Part shown: positions 53,481 to 64,000 of the stretch, piece after piece | How positions within the stretch are numbered: position 1 is the stretch's first letter | Layout: each line of letters opens with the position of its first letter | NCBI GenBank assembly: GCA_948144175.1 | Contig: CANXME010000397.1 | Location: 38,934-102,933 of the forward strand | DNA: 64,000 nucleotides | From: Closterium sp. NIES-65 | Taxonomy: Eukaryota; Streptophyta; Zygnematophyceae; Desmidiales; Closteriaceae | Direction: 5' to 3' | Notes under the pieces: model-generated | What the model saw: the letters and a program-made list of their open reading frames with translations, nothing else | The model's database searches: none | Told to the model about the DNA's origin: nothing | Made by a program: the position numbers and the translations under genes

Positions 53481-56400
53481 GCCGCCCGAGCCGTCCCTGT
53501 CTGGCAAGAGCAGCGCCTCTTCCACTGCACTGCACTGCCCTTCCACTGCACTGCCCTTACCCTACTGCTCACACTACTAGCCTACTGCTGTCATGGCCAC
53601 CCCTAGTGTCCTCGCTTTTGACGCTGAGGGTCGGGCCATTGACTTTGACGTCTGGATAGATGACCTGCAGCTTTTCCTACAGTGCGATAAGGCGGATGGT
53701 CTCTCCCTCTTTCACCTCACCTCTGATGCCTCTCCTCCCCCTGCTACTGATGCTGACGCCACTGTTCGCTCACAATGGGCCACACGCAATGCTGCTGCAC
53801 GTCTTGCTGTGCGTCGCAACCTGCCTACCTCTGAGCGTGCGCACTTTAGCCAGTACAAGAGTGCTCAGACCTTGTACAACGCTGTAGTTGCACGCTACTC
53901 CTCCCCTGCCACTGCTGCACTGAGCCGCCTCATGCTACCGTACCTCTTCCCTGACCTTGCTGTCTTTCCCATAGTCGCTGACCTCATTACGCACCTCCGC
54001 ACTCTTGACACTCGCTACCGCGCTGCGCTTCGTGATGAGTTCTGCGCAAAGAACCCCCCCCCCCCCCCCCCCCCCATGTACATCACCCTCTACTACATAG
54101 TCACCTGACTCCCCGACTCTCTTCTTATAGTCAGGGACCACTTCCTCTCAGTTTGCCCCACCACTCTCACCGTTGTCCTCCTCGAGAAGGCCCTCCTCGC
54201 AGCGGAGAAGAGCATAGTCGCTGTAGGCGCCTCTCGTGGTGACCCTCGCACCCCCATCTTTGAGGGGTGTTCCCCCTCCCCCCTTTTGCCCTCTGTCGCC
54301 TTTGCTGCTGCGGCCGACCTCGTTGGTCTTGAGTCGGTCGGTGCGGCGTCTACCTCTAGTGGGCGAAGCCGCTCTGGCAAGGGCAAGGGGGGCCGGGGCG
54401 CTGGGGGAGCTAGCGGGGGTGGTGGATGCGGCGGTGGAGGCGGCGGAGGGAGTGGGGGGGGTGGTGGGAGTGGTGGCGGGGGTGGAGGTGTCGGTGGCGG
54501 CAGTGGAGGCGGAAGCAGGGCGGCGGTGGCAGTGGGTGCGGAGGTAGCGGAGGTGGCGGCGGTGGCGGAGGCGGTGGCGGAGGAGGTGGAGCTGGTCGGG
54601 GTGGCGCTATGCAGCGGGTCGGCTCCGGTGGTGGTCCGCGCCAGCAGCACCAGCAGCACACTCGGGACATCCCCCCCCCTCAGCAGCTCCGTGAGTGGTA
54701 CGCTGCACGTCAGCGGGGTGGAGGTACTGGTCCGTGCACCTACGTCCTACGCACCGGCGACCGCGTGGGTGAGCAGTGTGGGGTTGCCCACCTCGCCCAG
54801 CGCTGCTTTGGCCGACTGATGGACGCTTGGCGTCACCAGTTCCCGGAGGCTACTGAGATCCTCCAGTGGGGTGAGCTATCTAGGGCGGGCGTAGCTATCT
54901 TTGACCTTGACTTTGATGCTATTCTTGCTGCCATGTATGGTGTGATTATTAGTGATGAGGGTGACTGTTACCAATGTTTACCGCCCGGCCCGGGCATTGA
55001 GACTGCTGCTCTAGGTACTGGTGAGGCTGCTGTTCTGGGTGCTAGCGAGGCTGCTGCTCTAGGTGCCAGTGCGTCTGCTTCCTAAGGTGCTGGTGAGTCT
55101 GCGCTCTTAGGTACCGCGTCGGCTTCGGCCTCCCTCACTTTCACCCTTGACTCAGGGGCTTCTCGCTTCTTCTTTCGAGACGCACCACACTCGCGCCGCT
55201 TAGTTGGCCAGTTGCAGTCTCTTTGGCAGACCCCTCTGGGGATCCTTTCCTTTCCCACTTCTCCACTGTCCTCCCGTGTCCGGCGGCCCCCTCTGGCACC
55301 TTGTTTGGTCTTTATCTCCCCTCGTTCTCTATGAACTTGGTGAGTGGAGCTGACCTACAGGACGCGGGGGTTCACCAGTTCACTCCTGCGAGTCAGCGGG
55401 TGACCCACTGCACGGACGCTCGCACAAGCCGGCACCTGGCCACGTTTACACGTCGGCCGGGGTCGAGCCTGTACACACTGACCACTGAGTCTTCTGCTGT
55501 CATAGAGTCTTGTCAAGTAGTTGCGTCGGGTCAGGTGTTTGCTGCAGCGTCCAGGTCTGGTCCTGAGTCTGCCCCCTGCTCATCTCGCCTCCTGTCTCAC
55601 GAGACTCTCCTGTGGCACCACCGCCTTGGTCACCCCTCCCTGCTTCGTCTCCGAGGCATGGACTCCCGTGTCCTTCTATCTGGTCTTCCCCGGTCCCTCC
55701 CTCCCCTTCCTTTGTGGCCTGGCCCTACCTGCGTCCCCTGTGTCCAGGGACGGCAGCGAGCTGCCCCTCACTCCTCCCAGTTTCCTCCGAGAGAGGCCCC
55801 GCTGCAGACGCTTCACATGGACGTGTGAGGCCCGGCCCGCGTCCGTGGATAGGGTCATGAGCGCTACTTCCTGCTGGTGATTGATGACAACTCGCGTTAC
55901 ACCACAGTCTTCCCCTTGCGCAGCAAGGGTGATGTCACTGAGGTGTTGATCGACTGGATCCGCACAGCTCATCTCCAGCTCAGGAGGAGCTTTGGCTCCG
56001 ACTTTCCTGTTCTGCGTCTGCACTCTGATTGAGGCGGAAAGTTCTCCTCTGGCCTTCTGCGAGCCTACTGTCGTGCACGAGGCATTGGCCAGACCTTTAC
56101 GCTTCCGGACTCTCCACGGCAAAATGGGATTGCTGAGCGCCGCATTGGCATGGTCATGGACATCGCCCGTACGTCCATGATGCATGCAGCTGCCCCCCAT
56201 TTTCTGTGGCCGTTTGCGGTTCGGTATGCGGCGCATCCGATCAACCTTCACCCCAAGGTCTCCATGCCAACCTTCCTGTGGATGGGGAAGGTTGGCGATG
56301 CGTCTGCGTTCCGTGTCTGGGGATCTCGGGCGTTTGCCCGCGACTTGTCTACGGACAAGCTGTCCCCTCGTGCTGCTCCTTGCGTCTTCCTTGGCTTCCC

Positions 56401-59400
56401 CCCTAACGCGCCAGGGTGGCAGTTCTACCACCCCACCTCTCGTCGTGTTCTCTCCTCCTAGGACGTCACGTTTGACAAGTGGGTCCCCTACTACCGCCTC
56501 TTCCCCTACCGCACTCCGTCCCTCCCCCCGCCACCGCTCTTCCTTGTTCTAGGTCCCCTTCCGGTAGACCCCTCCCCCCTCAGGGTCCTGCCCCTTCAGA
56601 TGTGTCCCAGGTAGACGCAATCGAGCCTGTCGAGGTTACTGGTGACTCTGGTGCTGCTGGGGGTGCTTAGCCTGGGGGTGTTGACTCTGGGGGTGCTGAG
56701 CGTATGGGTGCCACGTCTGGGGGTGCTGGGCCTACGGGCGGTACTAGTGGGGGTGCTGAGCCTAGGGGTGCTGAGACTGGGGGTGCTGAGCCTGGTGGTA
56801 CTGAGCCTTGGGGTGCTGCGCCTGGGGGTGCTGAGCCTGGGGGTGCTACGTCTGGAGGTGCTGAGCCTGGGGTTGCCACGTCTGGAGCTGCTGAGCCTGG
56901 GGGTGCGGATCTTGCGGGCGCTGGGCTTGCGCGTGTGGCGTCTAGCAGTGCTGTGCCTGGAGGTTCTCCGGGTGCTTCGTCTCGGCGGGAGCCACTCTCT
57001 CCACAGGAGTTGCGCGAGTGGTTTGCCCGGCGCTGGAGGCGTACTGCTGGAGATGGAGCTTCTTCGGCTGCTGAGGGTGCTGGTGCTGCGGGTCCCAGAG
57101 GAGCTCGTACTAGGAGTACTTGAGCTGCTGGGCCTGCGGGTACGACTGGAGCTGGAGCTGCTGAGGGTTGTTGGCGCTGAGGCTACTGTTGTCGGTCCTG
57201 TAGGCGGTCCTACTGGGGGTGCTACTGGTGCTGGTGGAGGTGCTGTTGGCGCTGGTACTCCGCTATGGGTGCTGGTGCTGTCCCTGCTGTGTCTGAAGTC
57301 GCTGCGCGGCCTCGGCCAAACTTCGTTCCGCTCCTTTAGCAGGTTCTTGGTCCTCCTCCTCCCTTAGAGTGTCCACCGCCTGTCCTGTCACAGTCACAGT
57401 TACTGCCGGCCTCCCCACTGCCTACTCCTTCTCCCTAGACTGGTCCTACTGGAGGTCTTGCTGAGCGTCGTGAGCCTGCGTCTTGTCCTGCGTCGCCTGT
57501 TCGTGCTGCTCCCCCTAGTGGTCGCGGTTCGCGTCAGCATCCTCCTCCTGTCCCTGGCATGCACCGGATGTCTCTGCGTCCGTCCACTGCTCGTCTACGT
57601 GTCCCTTTGCCTTCTCCTCCCGAGTCCTCTCTTCCTCCTCTTGCCGACCCGAAGTCGGACTCTCTTCGTGCTGCTAGTCCTAGTGTCACGCGTCTCTTTG
57701 CTACTGTCGTCACTGACCCTTCCTTTCAGTCCACTGCTGCGTCTGCCCTAGTTGCTGAGCTCATCGACTTTGCTGCTCGCTGTCGTCTAGACTACGCTCC
57801 TAGTCTTGTTGCTGAATTTGCGTCTGTCTGTCCTCCGTCTGTCAGGGGTGAGTGTGCCCTTAGCACGGACGTCCTTGAGGAGTTCCAGTGTTTGGCTGAT
57901 GCTTCACCACATCTCGTGTCCGTACTGCTTACCCCTGAGGGAGATCCGATGCACTACACATCCCGACTCCGCGCTCTTACGTAGAGGCGGTAGAGGGTCC
58001 CTACTCCTTTAGTGGCAGTCATCTATGGATGCAGAGATGGCTTCCTGGAAGTCCACAGGCACCTACGTTGAAGAGTTTCCCCCGCATGGGGCAAACATCG
58101 TCAGTGGCATGTGGATTTTCAGGGTGAAGCGGCCGCCGGGTTCTCCACCTGTCTTCAAGGCGTGGTACGTGGCTCCTGGCTTCAGTTAGTGGCAGGGAGT
58201 TAACTACTTTCAGACCTTCTCTCCCACCCCGAAGATGACCACTCTTCGTGTGATGCTGCACATAGCCGCTTAGCGCGACTATGAGCTTCACTCTCTAGAC
58301 TACAGCACTGCTTTCTTGCAGGGTAGCATGCACGATGAGATCTGGCTGCGCCGCCCACCTAGCTTCACTGGGATTTTTCCTCATGGCACCCAGTGGAGCC
58401 TCCGGCGGCCAGTCTACGGTCTCCGCTAGGCACCGCGTTAGTGATATGACAGACTGAGGACTACACTTGCGGCTCTTGGGTTTGCTCCCTCTACTGCCGA
58501 CCCGTCATTGTTTCTGCGCATCGACACTTCTTTGCCGCAATTCTACATTTTCGTGTACGTCGACGACTTGGTCTTTGCCACTACTGACACTGCTGGACTC
58601 GCCCACGTGAAGTCCGAGCTGCAAAAGAGACACACGTGCACAGACCTGGGTGAACTGCGCAGCTACCTTGGCTTGCAGATCACCCAGGACAAAGCACACC
58701 GCACCATTACCATGACTCAGTCACACATGGTGCAGCAGGTCCTTCAGCGCTTCGACTTCACGTACTCCTCGCCTCAGGCCACTCCTCTGTCTACTCGCCA
58801 CTCGCTCTCAGCTCTGCCTTCGGATGAGTCCGTAGAGCCGAGTGGCCCGTACCCAGAGCTTGTTGGCTGCCTCATATACATGATGACCTGCACTCGACCT
58901 GACCTTGCATACCCTCTTAGCATTCTCGCGCGCTATGTTGCTCCTGGGAGACACAGACCGGAGCACATGGCCGCAGCGAAGAGGGTGTTGCGCTACTTGT
59001 GCAGTACGTCGGGCATGGGGCTTGTGGTTGGAGGGCAGAGTCCAGTGGTCCTCACTGGGCACGCAGACGCTTCTTGGGCTGACAACCAGGCTACGCAGCG
59101 GTCGTCACAGGGCTATACCTTCAGCCTTGGTTCCGGCTCTGTTTTGTGGCGGGCTACGCGCTCGTCTTCTGTTCTCGGCTCCAGTTGTGAGGCTAAGATC
59201 TACGCCGGGGCCATGGCTGCACAGGAGCTTCGCTGGCTCACCTACCTGCTGACTGACCTCAGAGAGCCGCCTCGTTCTCCTCCAGTGCTGTACGTAGACA
59301 ACAAGGCCATGCTGGCCTTGTGTCGAGAGCAGAGACTAGAGCACTGAACGAAGCACATTGCTCTTCGCTACTTCCTTGCTCGTGAGTTGCACCAGCGTGG

Positions 59401-59750
59401 TTAGCTGCGTCTTGCCTACATGGCCTCTGAGGCCAACACTGCTGATATCTTCACCAAGGCGCTTGCGCCTTGTGATCATCAGCGCTTCTGTACTCTGCTG
59501 GGTCTTGTGCCTGCCTTGCCTCACTTGCTCGCCTCTTGACCTTGCTTGTACTGCTACTTATATATATACCCTTGCTCTTGCTTGTCTAGCCTTTTACATA
59601 TATATGTGTACTGCTTGCATCTGAACAGGCCTTGTGGCCTTGACCTTGTGCTCGGCATGTGTGGTGACTTTGTGATCTACCCTGAGCTTGCTTTGCTTTG
59701 CTTGACTGGTCTTGTGACCCTTTGTACTCCCCACTTTGCCTATGGGGGTG

Positions 59751-59877
59751 TGTCAGATTTATATGACATAGCTATTGTAGGCTGTAGTGGGGTAGCACAT
59801 ATGGGGTACAGCTTTCTAGGGTTTGTATTTGTACCCAACTTTCACTTAGTTATTTCATTCTTGTTTCAGTTTTCTCA
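59751..59877 (+). repeat. 3' LTR of the 52.6-kb copia element
   Basis: 127 bp, two C/T differences from the 5' LTR. Preceded by TATGGGGGTG and followed by ATTGA. Confidence 0.95.
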
Positions 59878-59984
59878 ATTGAGTTCTCATACTTACCCTA
59901 CCTTCTGGGATTTTAAGTGCCTTCTTGCATTCCCAATGCCTCGTTAACGTTGCAGCTAGATAATACATACAAATAGTGAAAAAA

Positions 59985-60037
59985 TGACGTCATCCGCGCA
60001 TGATTTCCCACGCAAGGGGGCCGGAAAAGTGACGTCA
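59985..60037. promoter_or_regulatory. Two TGACGTCA palindromes
   Basis: TGACGTCA, the full bZIP (CRE-type) palindrome, occurs at 59,985-59,992 and 60,030-60,037. A third is at 61,552-61,559. Such sites bind CREB/ATF-like or plant TGA-type bZIP factors. Function here is inferred only from motif density. Confidence 0.4.
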
Positions 60038-60476
60038 ATCGACCACCTGCGGAACACGTCCAAAGTGGCCGCTCGTTCGAAGGTGACCCTTGAGAGCTCC
60101 GAAGTTCCTTTGGGCTGACAACAGTCTTGGTTTCATCCGGGTTACAAATCGTCACATTGGACCACGTGTTGCGGGGAAGTCAAGGGAAATTCTTTTTCCG
60201 CGTATGCGCACCACGCGCCGAGCTCGGAAACGTCGTTAAGAGCCCAAGTGTCAGAACATCAGAGGTCAACGTCCCGATTCAGCTTCGCTAATTCGTTAGC
60301 TAATGCGAAATCTTCTCGCAGCCCGATTCTCACATTATCGCTATCGTTTTGCGCGAATCATGTGCGACGAAGGAATCACCGTTACAACGACCATCGACGA
60401 GACCAGAGGTAACCCTTTATGTCGTGTGCCACGAAAGCCAATGACAATTACGCGAATTGTATCCTCGTGAAATGTG

Positions 60477-60721
60477 TTTCGCGCCCTGAAACATCATTCC
60501 GCGTGCCCCATGAAAACAATTGGAAACAATAAATACCTTGCACGTAAGCACTAGCGTGTTGACACAAAACACGAAATGCACTAGCCCAATAAAACACCAT
60601 CTAGATTCTTTCTTCACTGCGAAACTAACCACCCACATCAGCGGGCATGTGCCAATACAGTTCGTGCAGTACAACACACACAGTACTTTTCGCGCCAACT
60701 AGTAGCACAACTTTTCGCGCC
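60477..60721. promoter_or_regulatory. Cluster of three E2F-like sites
   Basis: TTTCGCGCC at 60,477-60,485, and TTTTCGCGCC at 60,687-60,696 and again at 60,712-60,721 (25 bp apart). The E2F consensus is TTTSGCGC. E2F sites are conserved between plants, algae and animals and mark S-phase genes. No downstream gene was recognised. Confidence 0.4.
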
Positions 60722-61431
60722 AGCTTGTGAAGTAGCTTGCATGAAAACCTCCGCAGTTTCCGGGGACAAAACAAACTAAAAAAATAGTAAAGCAGCGAAA
60801 ACCAGAAATCCGCGAGCTATCATAGTGATTCCCACCGGCGAGCAAATACGACAATAATGTACGAATTCTATATGTTTCCTGCAGTCAAATACGTTACAAA
60901 GGGTTAAACAGCGGTACAGGGCATTTACCGTTCTTAACCGAATCAAAACGCGTTTTACTGGTTTGAAACCGTACGAGTGAAAAAAAACATTAGACTGCGA
61001 AACATTCCGCGCTAATTCAAAGGACCGTAAGCACACTTGAAATTAATAATGCACTATCCCGCTTACACTTTCGTGCAGCCACGTGCGTAAACCCCAACGA
61101 AATTTATCATGACCGCGAACAGAATCGTATTTCATGAATGAGCAGAGATGCCACTGGCGTTTGTGACACACTCATCGCACGTACAGTGCAAGTGCATTTC
61201 GCGGAAACACATTTTTATTTTGCGCACATTTAGTAAAAAACCTTGCGTGGGGAAAATTCCCGATGTTGCACGAACAAATCAAGCTAAAATCGTGGATCGC
61301 GTAGCAAAAGCTTAGGAATCTGCGAATACAAGGGGGACATACCGGCAAAGCAAATCGCTTTCTCGTGCTACGAATCTTGGGGCGTTTACGAGTGCGCAAT
61401 ATCCTGGTTTCCCTTTGCGTGCTGGGCTAGC

Positions 61432-61500
61432 GATGCCGAAGGCATCGGCCTCCTCCGGGCCCCGGGCTTCGGAAGAAGGGGCCTAGCTTCGGGCCGATTA
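61432..61500. other. GC-rich hairpin cluster
   Basis: CGATGCC-GAA-GGCATCG forms a 7-bp stem, followed by the palindrome CCCGGGCCCCGGG-like block and TTCGGAAGAA. It is a sharp GC-rich island in AT-rich surroundings. Confidence 0.5.
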
Positions 61501-61518
61501 GAGTGGCAAAAAAAGGCT

Positions 61519-61559
61519 TATAAAAAACTCAATAGTTACACGTTGACACTTTGACGTCA
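61519..61559 (+). promoter_or_regulatory. Possible core promoter: TATA box and TGACGTCA
   Basis: TATAAAAAA at about 61,519 is followed 25 bases later by TGACGTCA (61,552-61,559). The spacing suits a TATA box but no transcript or coding frame can be tied to it. Confidence 0.22.
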
Positions 61560-61888
61560 TTCTCTCGTTTCCATTGGTTCCTCATCACTGCATTGACAGT
61601 TGACGATGGTCGCTCCGTTATCGTTGGTTCTATCATCAATGCATTTTGCTCATGGGGGCCTTTAAATGGGATGCAACTTCCCTCCACCAATTGTTGGTGG
61701 TCACTGAATCTACAAGGGCAGGGAAAATTCGCGGGCAGCAGCTGAGCATCATGTGTATGCATGTCCTTTTGAAGTATTCAATCAACCCAAATCAAAAAGA
61801 TCCGGAGTGGAGCCTTTTGCAAAGGTGCTCAGCACCATGCGAAGGTCTGCGAGGGTCAGTCTCTGTCAAATCAGCAGCAATTTATGGG

Positions 61889-62001
61889 AGTCCTGGCTGA
61901 GTCAGCGCGGAGTATGGTAATGTACAGTTAGGTCCTTGGCTGAGTCAGCGCAAAAGATAGCAATGTACAGTAAGGTCCTTGGCTGAGCCAGCGCAGGGTA
62001 C
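61889..62001. repeat. 43-bp tandem repeats carrying GCTGAGTCAGC
   Basis: Three units: the palindrome GCTGAGTCAGC at 61,896-61,906 and 61,939-61,949, and the variant GCTGAGCCAGC at 61,982-61,992, each exactly 43 bp apart. The units also share CCTGG/CCTTGG before and AATGTACAGT after. The palindrome contains TGAGTCA, the AP-1/GCN4-type bZIP core, with Maf-type GC flanks. Confidence 0.85.
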
Positions 62002-62295
62002 TCATGGAGTGGCAGGAAGGTTGTGGTCAGCGGTGAGCTTGATACAGCTGCATACATGAAGCAGTGTCATTATCGCATCCCCTCCTACGAACTTGTTAGT
62101 CGTGCGTGACGGATTGACAAGCACGAAGTAGTTTCCGCCATGGGTTCGAGAGAGGTTACGACAAACGCAAAAAAAAATATCTAGAATGGTTTGTGCTGAG
62201 CTGCGAAGCACGCTGTCATTCCAGTGCTGACAGACAACCCCCCGAGTCACGTGGGTGGCGTGTCGCTATGACAAAAGAAGTCCCAACGTAATGCA

Positions 62296-62438
62296 GGGCG
62301 TGTCCGAAGTGTAACGTCGATGGATGTCGGCAGATGTCGGCGAATCCTGACGGTCGGAATCCCCGATCCGATGGCTGATTTTCATCGACATCCCCAAACG
62401 GATGTCCGCGGATGTCGACGTCTCACTTCGGACACCCC
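62296..62438. mobile_element. Small MITE candidate with inverted repeats
   Basis: A 143-bp segment whose ends are inverted copies: GGGCGTGTCCGAAGTG at the left and, reverse-complemented, GGGGTGTCCGAAGTG at the right. Both continue into ACGTCGA, giving about 20 matches in 24 with one gap. The middle has further inverted GATGTCGG/CCGACATC-like words. This fits a non-autonomous DNA transposon. I could not confirm a target duplication, so the superfamily is open. Confidence 0.5.
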
Positions 62439-63871
62439 TTAACACTCTCGGTCGTAGATGCAGAGAGCGAGCTTGCTGTTAGAAGCGAAGGACTTAGGTT
62501 GATCTTCCGCGCAGAGACCTGCGCACAGGGGATCCCTCCCCATCCTTGCACCAACGACCTTGCCCAATTCCAGTGGAGAGAGGACGTGCGCTCGCACATC
62601 CATCGCGCGGTCATACTCACTACATCCACTTTGTAAGGTGCGGTCTGGTGGGCAACGGTTGAGATCGGTGGAAAGCTGAAACTGTGTTCAGCCCTGTTCT
62701 CACGTACTGAACGCCCTAGTTCTCGGACAGTGTTTGCGAATAACACCTTTTGCCCATTTCACACACTTCCTTACCCAAACTCGTGCCCATCTTTCTGCTC
62801 AACATACTGAGCTCAGTGTTTTCTCACCATCCTCTCATTAGACTTGGTCCAGCGCTGGACAACCACCAGCTATAGCAGCAGTCAAGTAGCACAATATAGA
62901 GACCACCTGCGTGTCCGAACCCGTTCTAACTGCGTAACAGTAACTCAGAGCGCGATCCGAGAAGAAACAGCGGCGGCCGTGGTGGCAGCCCCCTCGGAGC
63001 GGCAGCATGCGGCGCTCCAGTCCGATTCGGGCGGCGGTGAGCCGCCGCCAGGAAATGACGCGGTGAGCGCGTGCAGTGCGCGCTGGCACTCGCATGGTCC
63101 CTCGCCGTTCTTGCCACATCATCTGTTAATGCACAGCCGCTCCAGGCTACGCAAGGTGAGTCACTTCCGTCCCAGCCCGATTGGATGTCTGGAACGTAGA
63201 CTCTATGGTTCATATTGTACCACTCCCCGCCAACTGCACTCCGCACCCATTTCAGTAACGCGCCATTGATAGTTTTTGTAGTATTATCAGAAGTATGGTG
63301 TGGCTTCGAAGAAGGCCGTATACCTACTTTGTACGTTTGTTCCTTGCACCTATACCGCCTCGGGACCTTGCTATCAAATCCAGCACCAACTCCCGGATTT
63401 CCTTCTCGTCCCCACTCCAACAACTACCCCTCCTCCCTCCACCAACCTGCAGCGCGATTCCTGCAGGACTGCAGACGGCATGGGGGCAGACCTTTCCTGG
63501 ATGGAGTGGCGCAACGCCTGAGTGCAGCACTGCTAACGGGCATTACATGCGACTGGAGCGGGATGATCCTGGAGATGTGAGAACACCTCGTATCAGTTAG
63601 TTGATGACCCTTGCGAAGTTCGGAGATACCCACAGTGATGACCATGTCAGTCAACATCCTCGTGCCATGAGGCAAGAACCTCTCATTTGAGCTGATTATG
63701 GCTGAATAAAAGTTGTGTTACTGTATGTTTCAATGCAGATCACATACAGTCCCAGACGTCTTCGGGGGAGTATCCAGCCTCTATCAGCACCTCAAAAAGT
63801 TATCGTATCTGTATGTCCCATCGAAACCTTGACTGCCTGTATGATTGAAGGGCAAGGTTGGACTTGGTGTG

Positions 63872-64000
63872 CGGATGGGGGAGGGGGGTGGGAGAGGGGG
63901 TGTGAGGGGAATGAAGAGAGGAGGATGGGGAGAGCAGGGAGGAGGATGGGGAGAGGAGGAGGATGGTTAGAAGACGAGGAGGATGGGGAGAGGAGAGGGG
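63872..64000 (+). repeat. Purine-rich (GA) tract with short repeats
   Basis: Almost pure A/G, with GAGGAGGATGGGGAGA-type units repeated about five times. It runs off the window edge. Confidence 0.8.

Larger units (their letters stand above)
52566..59877 (+). mobile_element. Ty1/copia element (family A)
   Basis: A 7,312-bp plus-strand copia fossil with 127-bp LTRs and an ATTGA duplication (52,561-52,565 and 59,878-59,882). Parts: PBS TGGTATTGAGCACG; leader to about 53,590; Gag from 53,593 with UBN2-like domain, C22 tract at about 54,054-54,075, Gly-rich tract about 54,360-54,610, LREWY motif near 54,690 and C-x13-C-x3-H-x4-C motif near 54,735; protease near 55,150; GAG-pre-integrase near 55,610; integrase about 55,810-56,340; pentapeptide linker about 56,640-57,300; RT about 57,980-58,600; RNase H about 58,860-59,500; polypurine tract; LTR. 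It has all the usual copia parts but is broken, with about ten or more breaks. LTRs differ at two positions, so insertion looks recent. Confidence 0.95.
59883..64000. other. Low-copy region, no gene recognised
   Basis: 4.1 kb with a character unlike the rest: lower GC, no copia or satellite sequence, and several short regulatory-looking motifs listed separately. Open frames are short. The longest (62,844-63,269, plus) ends in low-complexity composition and has no family I recognise, though a CAAG/GTGAGT donor-like site lies at about 63,153. A host gene's promoter or first exons could be here, but I cannot support a model. Confidence 0.5.

Noticed and set aside
61551-61745. 64-codon frame downstream of the TATA-like site
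   Set aside because: It does not begin with ATG and has no recognisable family.
62844-63269. 141-codon plus frame with a donor-like site as a host gene exon
   Set aside because: Composition is unremarkable, no known domain is visible, and no partner exon could be found. It could be real but cannot be supported.

Overview
The window looks like a repeat-dominated nuclear segment from a green-lineage eukaryote. A streptophyte alga of the Chara/Closterium kind is my best guess. It rests on my memory of similar copia polyproteins and transposases from such algae, not on a search. I see no rRNA, tRNA, CRISPR array or operon, and no host gene I can name. Almost all recognisable coding sequence belongs to mobile elements.

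Layout. (1) 1-9.93 kb is a satellite of about 159-bp monomers, organised for its first 8.4 kb into a 3,804-bp higher-order repeat (24 monomers). (2) 9.93-12.5 kb is unique sequence with a G-quadruplex-prone hexamer array. (3) 12.5-23.06 kb holds Plavaka-like (CMC/CACTA superfamily) DNA transposon sequence. One copy is split by a 7.4-kb Ty1/copia element with 131-bp LTRs and a GCTAG target duplication. (4) 23.3-36.35 kb is a pile of copia fossils: a small gag relic, a truncated copia of a second family (+), and two internal regions of the main family (-) joined head to tail without an LTR between them. (5) 36.35-38.17 kb is the 3' half of another Plavaka-like transposase gene with small introns. 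(6) 38.2-41.07 kb has no recognised gene. (7) 41.07-50.96 kb is an old minus-strand copia element into which a short plus-strand relative inserted (ACTCT duplication). (8) 50.96-52.56 kb is intergenic. (9) 52.57-59.88 kb is a further copia element with near-identical 127-bp LTRs (ATTGA duplication). (10) 59.88-64 kb is lower-GC, non-repetitive sequence with bZIP-type and E2F-type sites, a small MITE candidate and a purine-rich end.

The main copia family (called family A here) has an unusual build: LTRs of only 126-132 bp, a GC-rich leader made of tandem repeats that differ in every copy, a conserved hairpin or palindrome just after the primer-binding site, a Gag with a glycine-rich tract and a stretched zinc-knuckle-like motif, and an integrase-RT linker of pentapeptide repeats. 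A short motif ending in LREW[YF] occurs in both Gag and the linker. Nesting gives a relative order: the 41-51 kb element is oldest, the element inside it is younger (5 LTR differences in 126), and the 13.5-kb and 52.6-kb elements are the most recent (2 differences each). The most novel-looking signals are the satellite with its higher-order repeat, the leader and Gag/linker features of family A, and the bZIP-site cluster near 60-62 kb.
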